From NCBI RefSeq assembly GCF_014905175.1, contig NC_057789.1, positions 27,958,555 to 28,022,554 on the forward strand: a stretch of DNA of 64,000 nucleotides. Reading direction: 5' to 3'. Made by a program: the position numbers and the translations under genes. This document shows, in pieces, positions 52,075-63,260 of this stretch (the first letter of the stretch is position 1; each line of letters begins with the position of its first letter). The notes below the pieces were generated by a model. The model had not been told where the DNA came from. It searched no databases and saw only the letters and a list, made by a program, of their open reading frames with translations. The DNA comes from Aphidius gifuensis. Lineage: Eukaryota > Arthropoda > Insecta > Hymenoptera > Braconidae.

Positions 52075-52170
52075 ACTTACATTTGTTGTTCAATGAAATA
52101 TTAATATATTATATAGACCAGATGGAAATCGAGTACTCACCTGAAACAGAAAAAATTGAAAAAATTAAAA
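52075..52170 (-). other. Recursive splice site (ratchet point) B with downstream 5' splice site
   Basis: Read on the minus strand: a TTTTAAT branch-like motif (52170-52164) is followed by a long pyrimidine tract rich in T, then CTGTTTCAG ending at 52141, joined directly to GTGAGTACTC starting at 52140. A second perfect 5' splice site, GTAAGTAAAG, begins 60 nt further on (52080-52075). The layout matches site A at 24.2 kb almost exactly: same strand, same TTTCAG core, both GT(A/G)AGTAC, and cryptic donor spacing of 60 versus 58 nt. The branch motif is less perfect than in A. The pair supports stepwise removal of one long minus-strand intron. Confidence 0.75.
52081..52140 (-). other. Cryptic recursive-splicing exon B (60 nt)
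   Basis: The interval between the ratchet 3' splice site and the downstream GTAAGTAAAG is 60 nt on the minus strand. Frame 0 contains a TGA near its end. If this exon were ever retained it would probably truncate the host protein, as is typical of cryptic recursive exons. Confidence 0.6.
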
Positions 52171-52190
52171 TTAAATTACAAAATACGACA

Positions 52191-52990
52191 AAGGAAATAT
52201 TAAATAAATTAATTTACATATTTAAAAAATTTTGTAAATTGAATTTTAATAGTAAAAGTTGAAGCCGTATATGAGATGAAAAGGTAGTCACAAGTAAATT
52301 CGATTATATAGAAACTCTTGGACACATGTGAGTTCAATACGTGTACATCATAACCGCAGGGAAACAGCTGTTAAAATTTATCCTTTGACCATAACGAGCC
52401 AATCAAAACTCCTATAATAATTGGTTTCAAAATACTTTGACTCAGCTTCTACTCTTACAGCCATTAAACTAGATACATTCAACATTTCAAATTCAATATA
52501 ACCCAACAATAACTAATCCTAAAATAATCTATTTTGTAAACCATAATTATTTTTAATATTTTTATAAGAAAAAAAAAAAACAAAAAAATTCAATTTAACC
52601 ATGCAGAAAAAAAAATACAAAATAGATATAATAAAAAAATCTCAGCGTATCGTGAATCCCAGCATGGTGTGTGGTTAGACGAGATAAAACGTTATTAGAG
52701 CATTAACGAGATTCATTTTTAAGCTTCGAAAAAAAAGAAAAAAAATTAGTTATTTTAGTAAATTTGTTGCAAGCGAAAAAAAAAAAAAAAATCAACACCA
52801 TGTAACAAAAAAAAAAAAAAGGAGGTTTGAATTTAAAATAATTGGTTGAAAGGAAATAAGAAGAAAAAAATTCATAATTTTTCATATATTATTTTGTGGT
52901 TGAAATTTGAAATTGACAAGTGAATAGTGACAAGGAAACAAAACAAAAAAAAAATATAGAACAGACAAAAAAACAATAAAGAAAAAAAAG
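52191..52990. other. AT-rich noncoding DNA, no gene seen
   Basis: The stretch 52560-52990 is strongly A-rich on the plus strand with many A-runs. Nothing coding is supported. Confidence 0.65.
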
Positions 52991-53330
52991 GGCTACAATT
53001 TACACGTGTTTCACGTCACGAAGTGTAACAAGTTTGTGAAGTGGCAACGTCACGTTCACCCCGGGGCATCTAGCAGTCATATATACCAACAAGGCGGTAT
53101 GAACGTGTGGCCAGTCTTCCATATCTCGGCTTCCTGCTGTCGCCACGGTGTAATATCCGTTCAACGGCACTCAAACAAACGAACCTCCCTCATTCCATTT
53201 TATACATATTCCCTCTTTCATGGATCCTCATCATCCAAACATCAGACCAAAACTTTACCACACTACAGAAAATCTATATTGTTCATAGACTAACCACTCG
53301 GATGAAACACGTTGCAAAACAATGAATTTA
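52990..53330. other. GC-elevated island open in two plus-strand frames
   Basis: Frames at 53006-53293 (95 codons) and 53107-53325 (72 codons) overlap in different registers, which argues against either being real. The His/Ser-rich product matches no family I know. There is no acceptor-like pyrimidine tract just upstream. A conserved noncoding element or a decayed exon are possible. Confidence 0.2.
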
Positions 53331-53789
53331 ATATTTATATTTTTTTTTTTCCTTATAACGATTTATCAACGTAAATTAATTTAACAAACTCACGATTTTA
53401 ATTTTTTTTTTTTTTTTGTCCATCCAATTTTATAATGTAAATATGATTTTTTTTTTTTTTTTCACACTTGTTATACAACGTAAAAAAGTTTTTTTCATAT
53501 TTATAATTTTAAAAGTTTTTAATGCATTTCATTATGTATTTGCAAAGGTTCGTGTGGTGACTGACAAAGTCATTAGTGAATTTGAAAAAAAAAAAATATA
53601 TAAAAGAATAAAAAAGAAAAAAATTATAAAAATTAATTTTTTAGATGACTGATAAATTATAAAAAAAAAAAATATTCAATTAAATTTTCAATGGAAATAT
53701 TATTTCCATTTGATTAATGGGATAAGTGTAAAAAAATGTCTCTAATGATTATTTATACGTATGTAATTTTTTTAGATTTTTTTTTTTGG

Positions 53790-53960
53790 AACATAAAAAT
53801 CCCCTCGAAATATCGTCACTCATCGAAGTTAACCGTCAAAGCGTGAGAAATAAAATTCAACGTGCACAAGTGTGTGAAGCAGCCAAGTTTGGCCCACGCC
53901 CCGAATGCCTCAATCACTGCGGGCCGATTGTACGTGGATCTTTTCTTTTGTTATACATTG
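53790..53960. other. GC-elevated island open on both strands
   Basis: On the plus strand one frame is open from before 53789 to the stop after 53953 and encodes a moderately complex peptide (includes AKFGPRPECLNHCGPIVRG). On the minus strand another frame is open with a similar mixed composition (includes AFGAWAKLGCFTHLC). No start codon, convincing splice sites or known domain fix either. It could be an exon of an unknown gene or a conserved noncoding element. Confidence 0.2.
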
Positions 53961-54049
53961 TCTGAGTGTTGAAAGAAGCAATAATAAAATAAAATAAAAA
54001 ATATATATAAAAATAGATGATAAAAAGAGAAAAATATATATTAAATCCG

Positions 54050-54340
54050 GTAGCTGTTTAAGACACGCACGCGCGTTCAATATCATAACTCGTAATATGA
54101 TAGTAAGAGATGACAAGAACAAGGAAGGGAATAAAAAAAAAAAAGAAAAAAAAAATTGAAAAAAAGGAAAAAAGCATCAGGACAAGGTATATAGTACCAA
54201 ACTGGAGACATCGAGGGTGTTTAAAAGGCCAGTGACTGAACCTAAACTGTCTCGAGTGCGAAAGAAGTAAAGTGGAGACCACAAGAGGGGACATGTGCTT
54301 CAGCGAGTGAAGGAGACCAGGGTGTGCATCTCCTCATTCT
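54050..54340. other. Purine-rich GC-elevated patch
   Basis: The plus strand is dominated by A and G across about 250 bp (AGGAAGGGAATAAAAAAA..., GTGGAGACCACAAGAGGGG). ACGCACGCGCG lies at its left end. Strand asymmetry this strong can favour unusual DNA structure. Nothing coding is supported. Confidence 0.25.
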
Positions 54341-54945
54341 ATTTTATACCGTAAATAGTTTTAAGGGGATGGAGAATGAGAACATAAAAAGACAAAAAAA
54401 AAAAATTATATATATATAGGTATAAAGAGAGGCAAGTGTGGCATCAGATAAAAAATCATGTCTTTTGAAAATGCGTCAACGGAAAAATAAATATATACAA
54501 GAATAAAAAGTGAAAAAAATTATATCTCCAGGTGATGATCAATATTGTAGAAAATGCATTTTCACATGTCACTACGTTTTACAGATTGATATAAAATTTG
54601 AAGGAAAAAAAAAATCAATTTAATACTCGACAATAATAAACATCAAAATAAATATTGAATAAAAAAAATTATTTTCAAACTCTGTACGAAGGAAGGAAGT
54701 TAAAATACATATATATATAAACATTGATCATACTTTAGGACATTGTCACGTGTAAAGTGAAGAAAAAAAAAAAAATATTTATAAAATAAAAAGAGAAAGA
54801 AGGAAAAAAAAGTTTAAGGAAATCTCAATATTCTTAACCATGTCATGACCTATTTCGTCAAACACACATGACCCAACAAAAAATACTTTAAAAGTGTGTT
54901 CAGATTTTTTTTTTTTTTGCTTCACTTTGAGTAAAGTTGGTTTAG

Positions 54946-55548
54946 TTGTGGAAAGAAATTGAAACTGTCAGTGCAAAGTCTCAACGAACAAACCCACTCA
55001 AACCCCAACACATAAGACACATTGTCTTTATTGCATTTCGGCAAAAAATGATCGCAGAAGGGTTAAAAAATAATAATACTAACGAAAAAAGAACATTAAC
55101 GAATCGATCCATATCAGCCCGGTATATAAAATAGCCTCTGATGTAAAGCAAAACAAGCGTGATGTTCCAGCCAAAAGCATACAAACAAAGCAGCAGTGAT
55201 GCCAATCTCCCTAAAGAATACCAACAAGGGTAGCTTATAAAACATACCGTTTTATTAATAAATGCTATCCCCGAAGGCGTCAGCACATTTAAAATTACAC
55301 GAAATGCAATATTTATATCGTCAGTTAGAACAGTAGTTTGTTGACACTCATTATTGCGCACTCAGGACCCAATCTCACCGCTAATAGAAGGTATTAATAA
55401 TACCAAAAGATCAAATAGTGACAGGAAACAAAAAATATTTGTCAACTCCTCTTTATTCATTACAAAATTTGTCTTTTCCTGTTGTCAAATGGGCCAAGCC
55501 TTGATCATCATTATCACGATGACTATGAATCTACATTCTACACTGTAA
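54946..55548. other. GC-elevated segment with long minus-strand frame, unidentified
   Basis: The minus strand is open for 126 codons (55361-54981), with a hydrophobic, not low-complexity product. On the plus strand a single register is open over 54946-55134 and 55354-55548, with only a few stops between. The lower A/T content alone makes long frames more likely. I recognise no domain and no splice sites that would define an exon. Degenerate coding sequence (perhaps membrane protein or transposon remnant) or noncoding conserved DNA are both possible. Confidence 0.2.
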
Positions 55549-55618
55549 TACAAGAATCTATTTGGATACATATATACATATTCCGGATGCTAATCGTGAC
55601 TCAACACTTGCAACTAAC

Positions 55619-55634
55619 CACACACACACACACA
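55619..55634. repeat. (CA)8 microsatellite
   Basis: Eight perfect CA units. Confidence 0.85.
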
Positions 55635-55936
55635 TAAAAATACAAAAGCTTTTTTTTATTATTTTTAAAGATTGAAGTGTACATATTGCGCGGGTTGCAT
55701 GATAAAATATATTCAAATAAAATATGAACAAAAGAAAAGAAAAAAAAAAAACAGTCAAAAGTCTTGAAACTGATTATAAACGATAACCGCATAAATCTAT
55801 ATGTATTTTGTTGACATTTTGTTATAAAGTTTGCTTTTACAAAAGATTAGCTTTTGTTAGGCTGGGTGTATTCGCATGATAAAAAAAAAAAAAATAACAA
55901 AAAAAAGTATAAATAAGGTCCCAAAGGACACGCAGC

Positions 55937-55998
55937 CAACAGACCCGGGTCGATAATGGTTTGGAGTGGTTCGCTGACCATTACCAAGTCCCCTGTTG
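55937..55998. other. 62-nt structured hairpin in a GC island
   Basis: CAACAG (55937-55942) pairs with CTGTTG (55993-55998), GGG (55947-55949) with CCC (55990-55992), and TAATGGT (55954-55960) with ACCATTA (55977-55983), leaving a 16-nt loop. Interior loops separate the helices. The size resembles a microRNA precursor, but helix continuity is poor. The flanking island (55910-56060) is clearly GC-richer than its neighbourhood. Confidence 0.3.
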
Positions 55999-58900
55999 TT
56001 TTTTCAAATGAGCATTCCTTCTCGTAATTGGAGCACCGGGGGAATCATGGACCGATGAATAAAAGAGAAATACTTGATATTTTACATGTGTGTGTGTTTA
56101 GATGAAAGAAAGGGAAATGCACACATACACAAGGGGTATAGTATACTACTACAAAAGACAATAATAAAAGCAATGATAAAAAAAGAAAAAAAAAACGACA
56201 GAGAGTATAAGATAAAAAAATAAAAAAAAAGGATAACACTTGGACAATCTGAGTGGCTTCAGGGCAAAGGTATATATATAGAATAAAATTGGGAAAAAGG
56301 ATGGCAGGAAGTGGTTCACAAATTTTTTTCAAAGTATCTAAAGCTTTTTCACAACAAAAAGCGAAACATTGTATATCTAAAATCACCAATACGTATATGT
56401 CTTAGATAAAGTTTATATATTTTTTTTTTTTCGTTTTCTCTTTTGGTAAAATTTTATAATCTACATTTTGAAAATCAATGGAAAATTTATTTTTGTAGTT
56501 TAAAAAAATAATCAAGTTAACTTTAAGAGAGCAAGATTTACTGAATTGAAACAGTTAGTTTTTGAATTTTAACATTTATCATTTCTTTTGCTATTATACT
56601 TGCCACCACCTACATAGATGCACGTATATAAGTATAAACAAATGATGTCAAACTAACACAATGAATTTAATGAATAATAGAAAGAGTAATGTGTTACCAG
56701 CATCATATTGCTTAGAAGTTCATGGGAAGACCTCACACATAGAACACATATTTTGTGGCTTACCAAACCTTTCGTTTTTTATATACCAGACGATCGTAAT
56801 TCTTGGGTTTCGTTACGACTCGCGACAACTGATTTCATGGGTTATATACGACCTCAAAGACGTGTGACTTTGAACTACGATATATAATAATAATAAGTTT
56901 TTTTTTTTTTACCTTTTAGCTTCTTCGAAAACGTGATCAATGAGTTTTAAAGATTTAAATGTATAAAAGGGTTTTTTATTCAGCTCTAAAATATAAAATT
57001 ATGACGCAGAACGAGCTCAACACTGTCGCAATATTTTATAGTTGTAAAAATAAAAATAAAAAACCCATAAAAATAAAAGTATATTTTAAAAAATTATATT
57101 ATTTTAATTTTCAGGGTCATGTTTAAAATAATAAAAAAAAAAAATAGATAAATAACAAATAAAAAATCTTATTATTTAAAAAAAATTGATTATCATTTTT
57201 TTTGATTGAAAAATTTAATTAAATTTAAAAAATGATAATTTATTTATACGTTGAATGAATTTTATTTTATTATTGAAGAAAATATTATAGTAGTAAATTG
57301 ATGTGTCTTGAAGATGATTCGTTGAACCATCTGGCATCAAAGACAAGCGTCTCTGATATTAATTATTGCATATATATATAATCGTCACGCACAGGTTTCA
57401 TACTAGCACCCACACGTATTATGTGATTTTACAAAGTGCGTGACATGCATGAAGTAGCAGGCAATATGAGCCTCTAAGAAATCATCATTCAACTTATTAC
57501 CCGGTTATTTAGTTTTCTCAAATCACTGCAGTATTATTTAAAAAAAAAAAATATAAATAATTTGACCTGCATGTGCTATCATTATTGTAATTGAACCGAG
57601 AAATCATTAAATAAAAAAAAAAAAATGTCCCTTCAATTTTATATAGTTACATTGTAAATTAATTAAATGTCAAATAGTTTTCTTGCTTGTGATTTAATTA
57701 ATGATTTTTCATGCAAATGGTTGAGTTACTTTGTAATTTTATAACTATTATTCAAGAGTTTTTTTTTTTCCCCAAGTATGCTTTTTCGAATCCACTGAGA
57801 CAGATAATAATGACACAAGAAAAAAGTCGTTGTTTTAATTGTTGCAATTAAAAAATAATCGTAAAGCAACGAGCTGCGAACAGCAATTATATATATTCTT
57901 GTCACGTAGCCGAGACAACGCATAATTTCAAACATTTTACGTACCAAAATATAAATATATACATGTATATTTTTATTCCCATCATCATCTACTATCTACG
58001 CTCTTGTTCTCTTTTAAACTTTTTTTTTTTTTTGTACAATCAGATTTCCTGGCTATTCTGTAATTTGTTTTTCTTTTTTTTTTGTTGTCGTCTCTAACTC
58101 GCATCTCATCTACAATATTGTGTTAACGAGAAGCTAATTACAGAAATGTTAAAATATTTTTTTTTAATGTTGACGAGTAAAAAATCATATATTAATGAGA
58201 AAAAAAAAAATATACAAAAATAACTTGAGGCGTGAATATTAACAGTTAACTTATATATACATATATAATTTATGTATTTTTTTGAAAAAAAAATTTCAAT
58301 GATTAAACGCAGGTTTTTTAATTTTCAATTTTTTTCATTTTTTTGTAATTGAGATATGGCCAATGTTCGTAATACGTATATACAGAGACAGGTATGGGGC
58401 GGGTACGATCTGTCCAACTATAAGAAGACGAATGTCTTATGAAATGAGCAAGGAAGTCTTCCATTACCCTTCTCACAATGGAACAACCTCACAGCGTGGA
58501 ATCTTTGCTACCCTAATACTGATTAATATAAATCTGTTTTTTCAACCCATCATTTTTTTTTAAATAAATATTATTCCATTATTAATAGATATATTCAATT
58601 TTTTTTTTTATCTAGAATACAAACACAATTTTATGTATATTTTAGCAATTTAATTTCATCAAGAAATTCTCATTATTTTCATTAACTAGATGAAAATAAG
58701 GTGGAAGTGTAATAAAACTTGTAAAATATATATTCAGTTGAAAATTTTGTGAAAAAGAAAAATTATAAATTTTGAGTTGGATTCTTGAGGGTGAATAGTG
58801 AGAAAAGGAGTAAGAAAAGTTTGTGGTGGTATTTTTTTTTATGTAAATATATTCACAGGCTAGGTATTGCAACTGTGAGGTTATTTTTTTTATTTTTAGA

Positions 58901-60051
58901 ATTTTTTATCTTGGTCGTCTGGCAAACGAGAAAATATGCAACTGGGGATAAGACGCTGGCAATTGACCGAGAAAGAAAAAAAATAAAAGGTGAGAGAAAT
59001 AGATAGCGCTCTGAGAATTAAGCGAAATTTCGTTTTACATTTTTTATTTATATTATTATTTTTTTTTATTTTCGTTTTGTATATAAGATAGCAAGACAAG
59101 CGTAATGCTTGCTTTTTTTTTTTTTAAATAATTTAACGCAATAGTTGTCATAAAAGAATTTTTTTTTTAAATTTTATTATCAATTAATGTTAAAATAAAA
59201 TTTAAATAATTTTAAAATGATATTTTAAATTTTATTTTACTATGAAAATTTGAACAATGTTGAATTCTATGTTTCGAGTTATATAGTGAGGGTCAAAATT
59301 ATTAATTTAGTATGCACTTAGTCGGATGTGATTTATACTCGGTTGACTAGTGTATATAACAAAACAGGGTTGATTGACGCTGAGAATGGGTTATAGCTTC
59401 ATTTTATCTCATTTCTATTTAGACCCCCCGATAAAATATAATTCAACACAACAAGTATACACATTGCATTTTCACTAACGTGCACATCAAACCCTCTAAT
59501 TTGTGCATATTTTGCCACATGTGTGCAATTTATACTCAGATATATACTTGTCCCACAAATATTTCGTTATTATTAGTAGATATTTTCTTTCTCTCCCTAA
59601 ACGTAAATTGGAATTTTTTTAATTTAACAAGCTCATGTGTATTATTTGTGAACACTTCTTGAGCTCGACCATGCATTATTTTCAATCATTCAAAAATAAA
59701 GACTTTCTATATTTATAATAAATTTAATTTACAATATAATAAATGACTTACTAAAAACTTGATGTATATATTTATGATTTATTTATTTATATTTATTTTT
59801 CAAATGATTTTAGTAGTGTCAGTATTTTTAAGCAGCTTTTAATTCCACGAATAAATATTTTAAATATTTGTCAACATTTCAGCTACAAATATCATTTGAA
59901 TTTGCACGTGAGATGAAATGAAAATGAAGGGAATATGCCACTGGTATAATGTTGACACTTGGATATATGCAATGAAATATTTTAACGCAAGGTGTGTAAC
60001 ATGTAAATTTATGAGTATGTTGGATGAGATGAAACGTGATTGCATACATAG

Positions 60052-60070
60052 TCTATATCTATATCTATAT
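60052..60070. repeat. (TCTATA)3 short tandem repeat
   Basis: Three near-perfect hexamer units. Confidence 0.75.
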
Positions 60071-61317
60071 GTAAAATTCAAATACGTATTTTGCTTTTTT
60101 TGTTTTATTTTACTTTGTTTGATTTTTGTTATTTATTATTTTCTTTTTTAATAAAAATTTTCTCAGGCTAACAAAATCATCAAGGCTATTTTATTTTAAA
60201 AATCAATAGTAAAATTAACATTGACATATTATTATTTAAATGAATTTATAAAAAACACAAATCACAAAATCATATACGCGTTACAAATTCTCATTGCATG
60301 CCTAATTAAATGAGCAAATTACCCATTATCAAATAAACGTTTGCTACTATAGTATATTCTCTCTTATACTTGTTTTTTTTTTCCTTGCTTTTTGATCTGT
60401 TGGTTTTTATTCATGCAATAATATGCACGCCCGTTGAGTCTTTAAAGCGCCCACTTTTTTTACCTTATGTTATTCAATATCAACGGTTAAATTTTGCTTT
60501 TCATACTATTTTTATATTTTTTTTTTCCTCAAGATTAAATTTAAAAAATAAAAAAAAAATTAATCAACATTAAGTAAATGAATAAAATAATTATATAAAA
60601 ATGTATAAAGAAAAAAAAAAACATTTTAACGTAAATTTTAAAGCTTTCATGTTGATATTTGAATAAAGCTATTTGTTAGTTAGTTTAATTTATTTATTTG
60701 ACATTTAAATTGAATATTTTTCGCATTGAAAGTAAATTTATATTTCAGAATAAATTTATGTTTAAAAAAAAAACATATTCAAGGTTAATAAAATTACAAT
60801 TAATTTTGACGATTGGTATATAATTCGTGGGAAAATAATATAAATAAAATTGTATATTAAAAGTGCAAAACAAGTATTATCTCTTCAGCCGCAAGGTGAA
60901 TTTTTGTAATATATGTATATAAATTTAGTAAATACAAAAGGTCAATTTTTTTTTTTTGGCGCACAAAAGTCGATTGGATAAGTATTGAGTATGATACATG
61001 GAGAATTGTAAAGGCGTTTCTCAACAAATCGATCTCTTCAATCGACATGTGTTGCAGTGAGAAACTTTAAGATGTAAAAAAAAAAAAAAAAATTAAAAAT
61101 TACCTTGAAGGGAAAAATAAAAAAGCTACATATAAACACATCGTTTCGAAATGAATGGTAATAACGATTCAACCACTTTAGCATATCGTATGATTTTTCT
61201 TCAATTAACTACCCCAAAGATAACTGGTTACGTTTAACGACGTTTTATTATGTCGCAACGTATCATTACATTCAACCATTCAAACTCATACAGCACAAGA
61301 TATGAAAAAAAAAATTA

Positions 61318-61343
61318 AAAATAAATAAATAAATAAATAAATT
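61318..61343. repeat. (AAAT) microsatellite, about six units
   Basis: A perfect run of AAAT units next to an A-tract. Confidence 0.8.
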
Positions 61344-63109
61344 GTTTAGTCGTGATATATCCAATAAATTTATCAACTATATAATTATATACTTGTATTT
61401 TTTCGATTTAATTCATGTTTGTTTTTATATATATTTATTTATTCAATCTGAAAACTCGATTCACGTATGTGCATTTATACCTGAATAAACCAACAAATAA
61501 AAAACAACGTTAATCGACAATTTTAAACAAGCGGTGTTCTTGTTTACCGAGTTTTGTACATTTTTTTATTTTTATATATATTCAATTCTCATCACGTTCT
61601 CAAAATTTTCACCATTTGCTATTGTGTATTTTAATGTCCATATGCATTTGGTACTGGATGTTGCCAAAAGCTTGTATGTTTGCTATTTGTGCATCAAATA
61701 TTTGAAAGAAACGTGGAGGACAGTTAAAAAAATAAATATAATAAATAAAAAAAAAAATGTGAGTCGATGTAGCATGTGTCATATTGCAGATTTTAAAGAT
61801 TCAACGAACCGAGTAAAAAAGTGTAAACTAGGTCGACAAGGTATTTTAAACTTTTGTGGTTTATAGGGAACTTTAATCTTGTTTTTGATTTTTTTACTTT
61901 AAAGTTTATATTCAATTTTTAAATCGATTGTTTCAACAAGCTACATTGACATGTTGGTTACGCCTTTAGATTGCGAACATTGATACTTGAGACTTTGTCG
62001 TGTACTTTTAGTATATATCAATAGACCATTATAATTATGAGCTGCTATTTTTATATTTTATATTATTGTTTCAATATATGTATATAATTTTTACTCGATC
62101 ATTATCCTTTAATCCTTGTCCTAGATTTTAATTTATTTTTTTTTTTTTCTAACACAGAAATGAAAATATTTTTGTATCAATCTATATTTATGTGACTCAA
62201 AGGCGATTATTTTTTATGGTTATCTTATGAAATATCAGTTGTAAAAAAAAATTACTCGATTATCATCGTTACTGAAAAACAAACTATATATAAAATTTTA
62301 AAAAAAATTCTATTACGAGACTAACGTGCGTGTTATATACTGTACAGTGTTAAAAATAACATGTACAATATTTTATTTATTTTTTTTCAAAATAAACAAA
62401 TGAAGATGAAATATTTTATGCATTAAGTTGAACGAATGTGTGTATACTATTTCTATAAAAGGATACAAGTATGTTACAATTAATCAGTGTGTCATAAATG
62501 GTATTTTTCAATTTGAGCTTGCATGTAATATGGACACAAGAGCTTTTGCTTCAAGCGCCAAAAAAAAAAAAAAGAAAATAAAGAAAGAAAAAAAAATTGT
62601 TTGAGCGTATTTCAAGGGATCATTCAGTTGGTCTTTTACAACTTTCATAATCTCCTGGTTTGCATCGCTCTACACTTGTGTATTTTTCTCGGTGTACATA
62701 TATAATATTTTGCATAGTTTTACAGCACTATGTGACCACTAACAAACTCGTTTGTACGTATGTGAATAAATTGTTGGATATTTCAAGAATTTATAAACTA
62801 AGTTCAATCCTCAAGTTTATTTAAAAAGAAAATTTTTATAATTTTAATTGGCTTTTATAAATTTAATTTGTATAAATAATAAATAAAAATAAAATAGTTA
62901 AATTAATAGACAATTTATTAGAGTAAGAATTAATTTTTTTTTTCTACTTTTTTCTTTTATATACTTGAGTAAAATTTGTATATTTTAATGTGATAATTAA
63001 ATGTTCCATAATGAACGTAAAAAATTTTCTACATTAATTTTTTTCTTTTTCGTTAGTTAATTTCCTAAATTCAGTAAATCGAAAAGTTAAAAGTACGGGA
63101 AAGCGAGAA

Positions 63110-63260
63110 AAAAAAAAAGAGATTATAAAGACAAGAAAGGGATGTTTGAAGATGGGCGGAAAACGAGATTTACGTCTCGACGGCGCCGGCTGACGGGAAT
63201 AGAAATGGCGTTACTGTTGGCACACACTTCCTTCATGCGGGTAAAATAATATATATTGCA
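63110..63260. promoter_or_regulatory. GC-rich island, candidate regulatory element
   Basis: It contains the densest run of G and C in the window (CGACGGCGCCGGCTGACGGG), with palindrome CGGCGCCG and a small hairpin CGAGA/TCTCG just upstream. The minus-strand frame across it (63347-63123) shows no domain. A regulatory role is only suggested by composition. Confidence 0.2.

Larger units (their letters stand above)
55999..63100. other. AT-rich noncoding DNA, no gene seen
   Basis: No gene is supported. Mildly GC-richer patches lie at 56660-56880, 58360-58510, 58900-59010 and 59880-60060. A weaker recursive-splice-like site lies at 61103/61104 on the minus strand. Simple repeats occur at 60052-60070 and 61318-61343. 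Confidence 0.65.

Noticed and set aside
61521..61866. Plus-strand frame of 110 codons with several Cys residues near its end.
   Set aside because: The Cys spacing does not match a zinc finger. The first half is Phe-rich, and A-tracts account for the Lys/Asn run.
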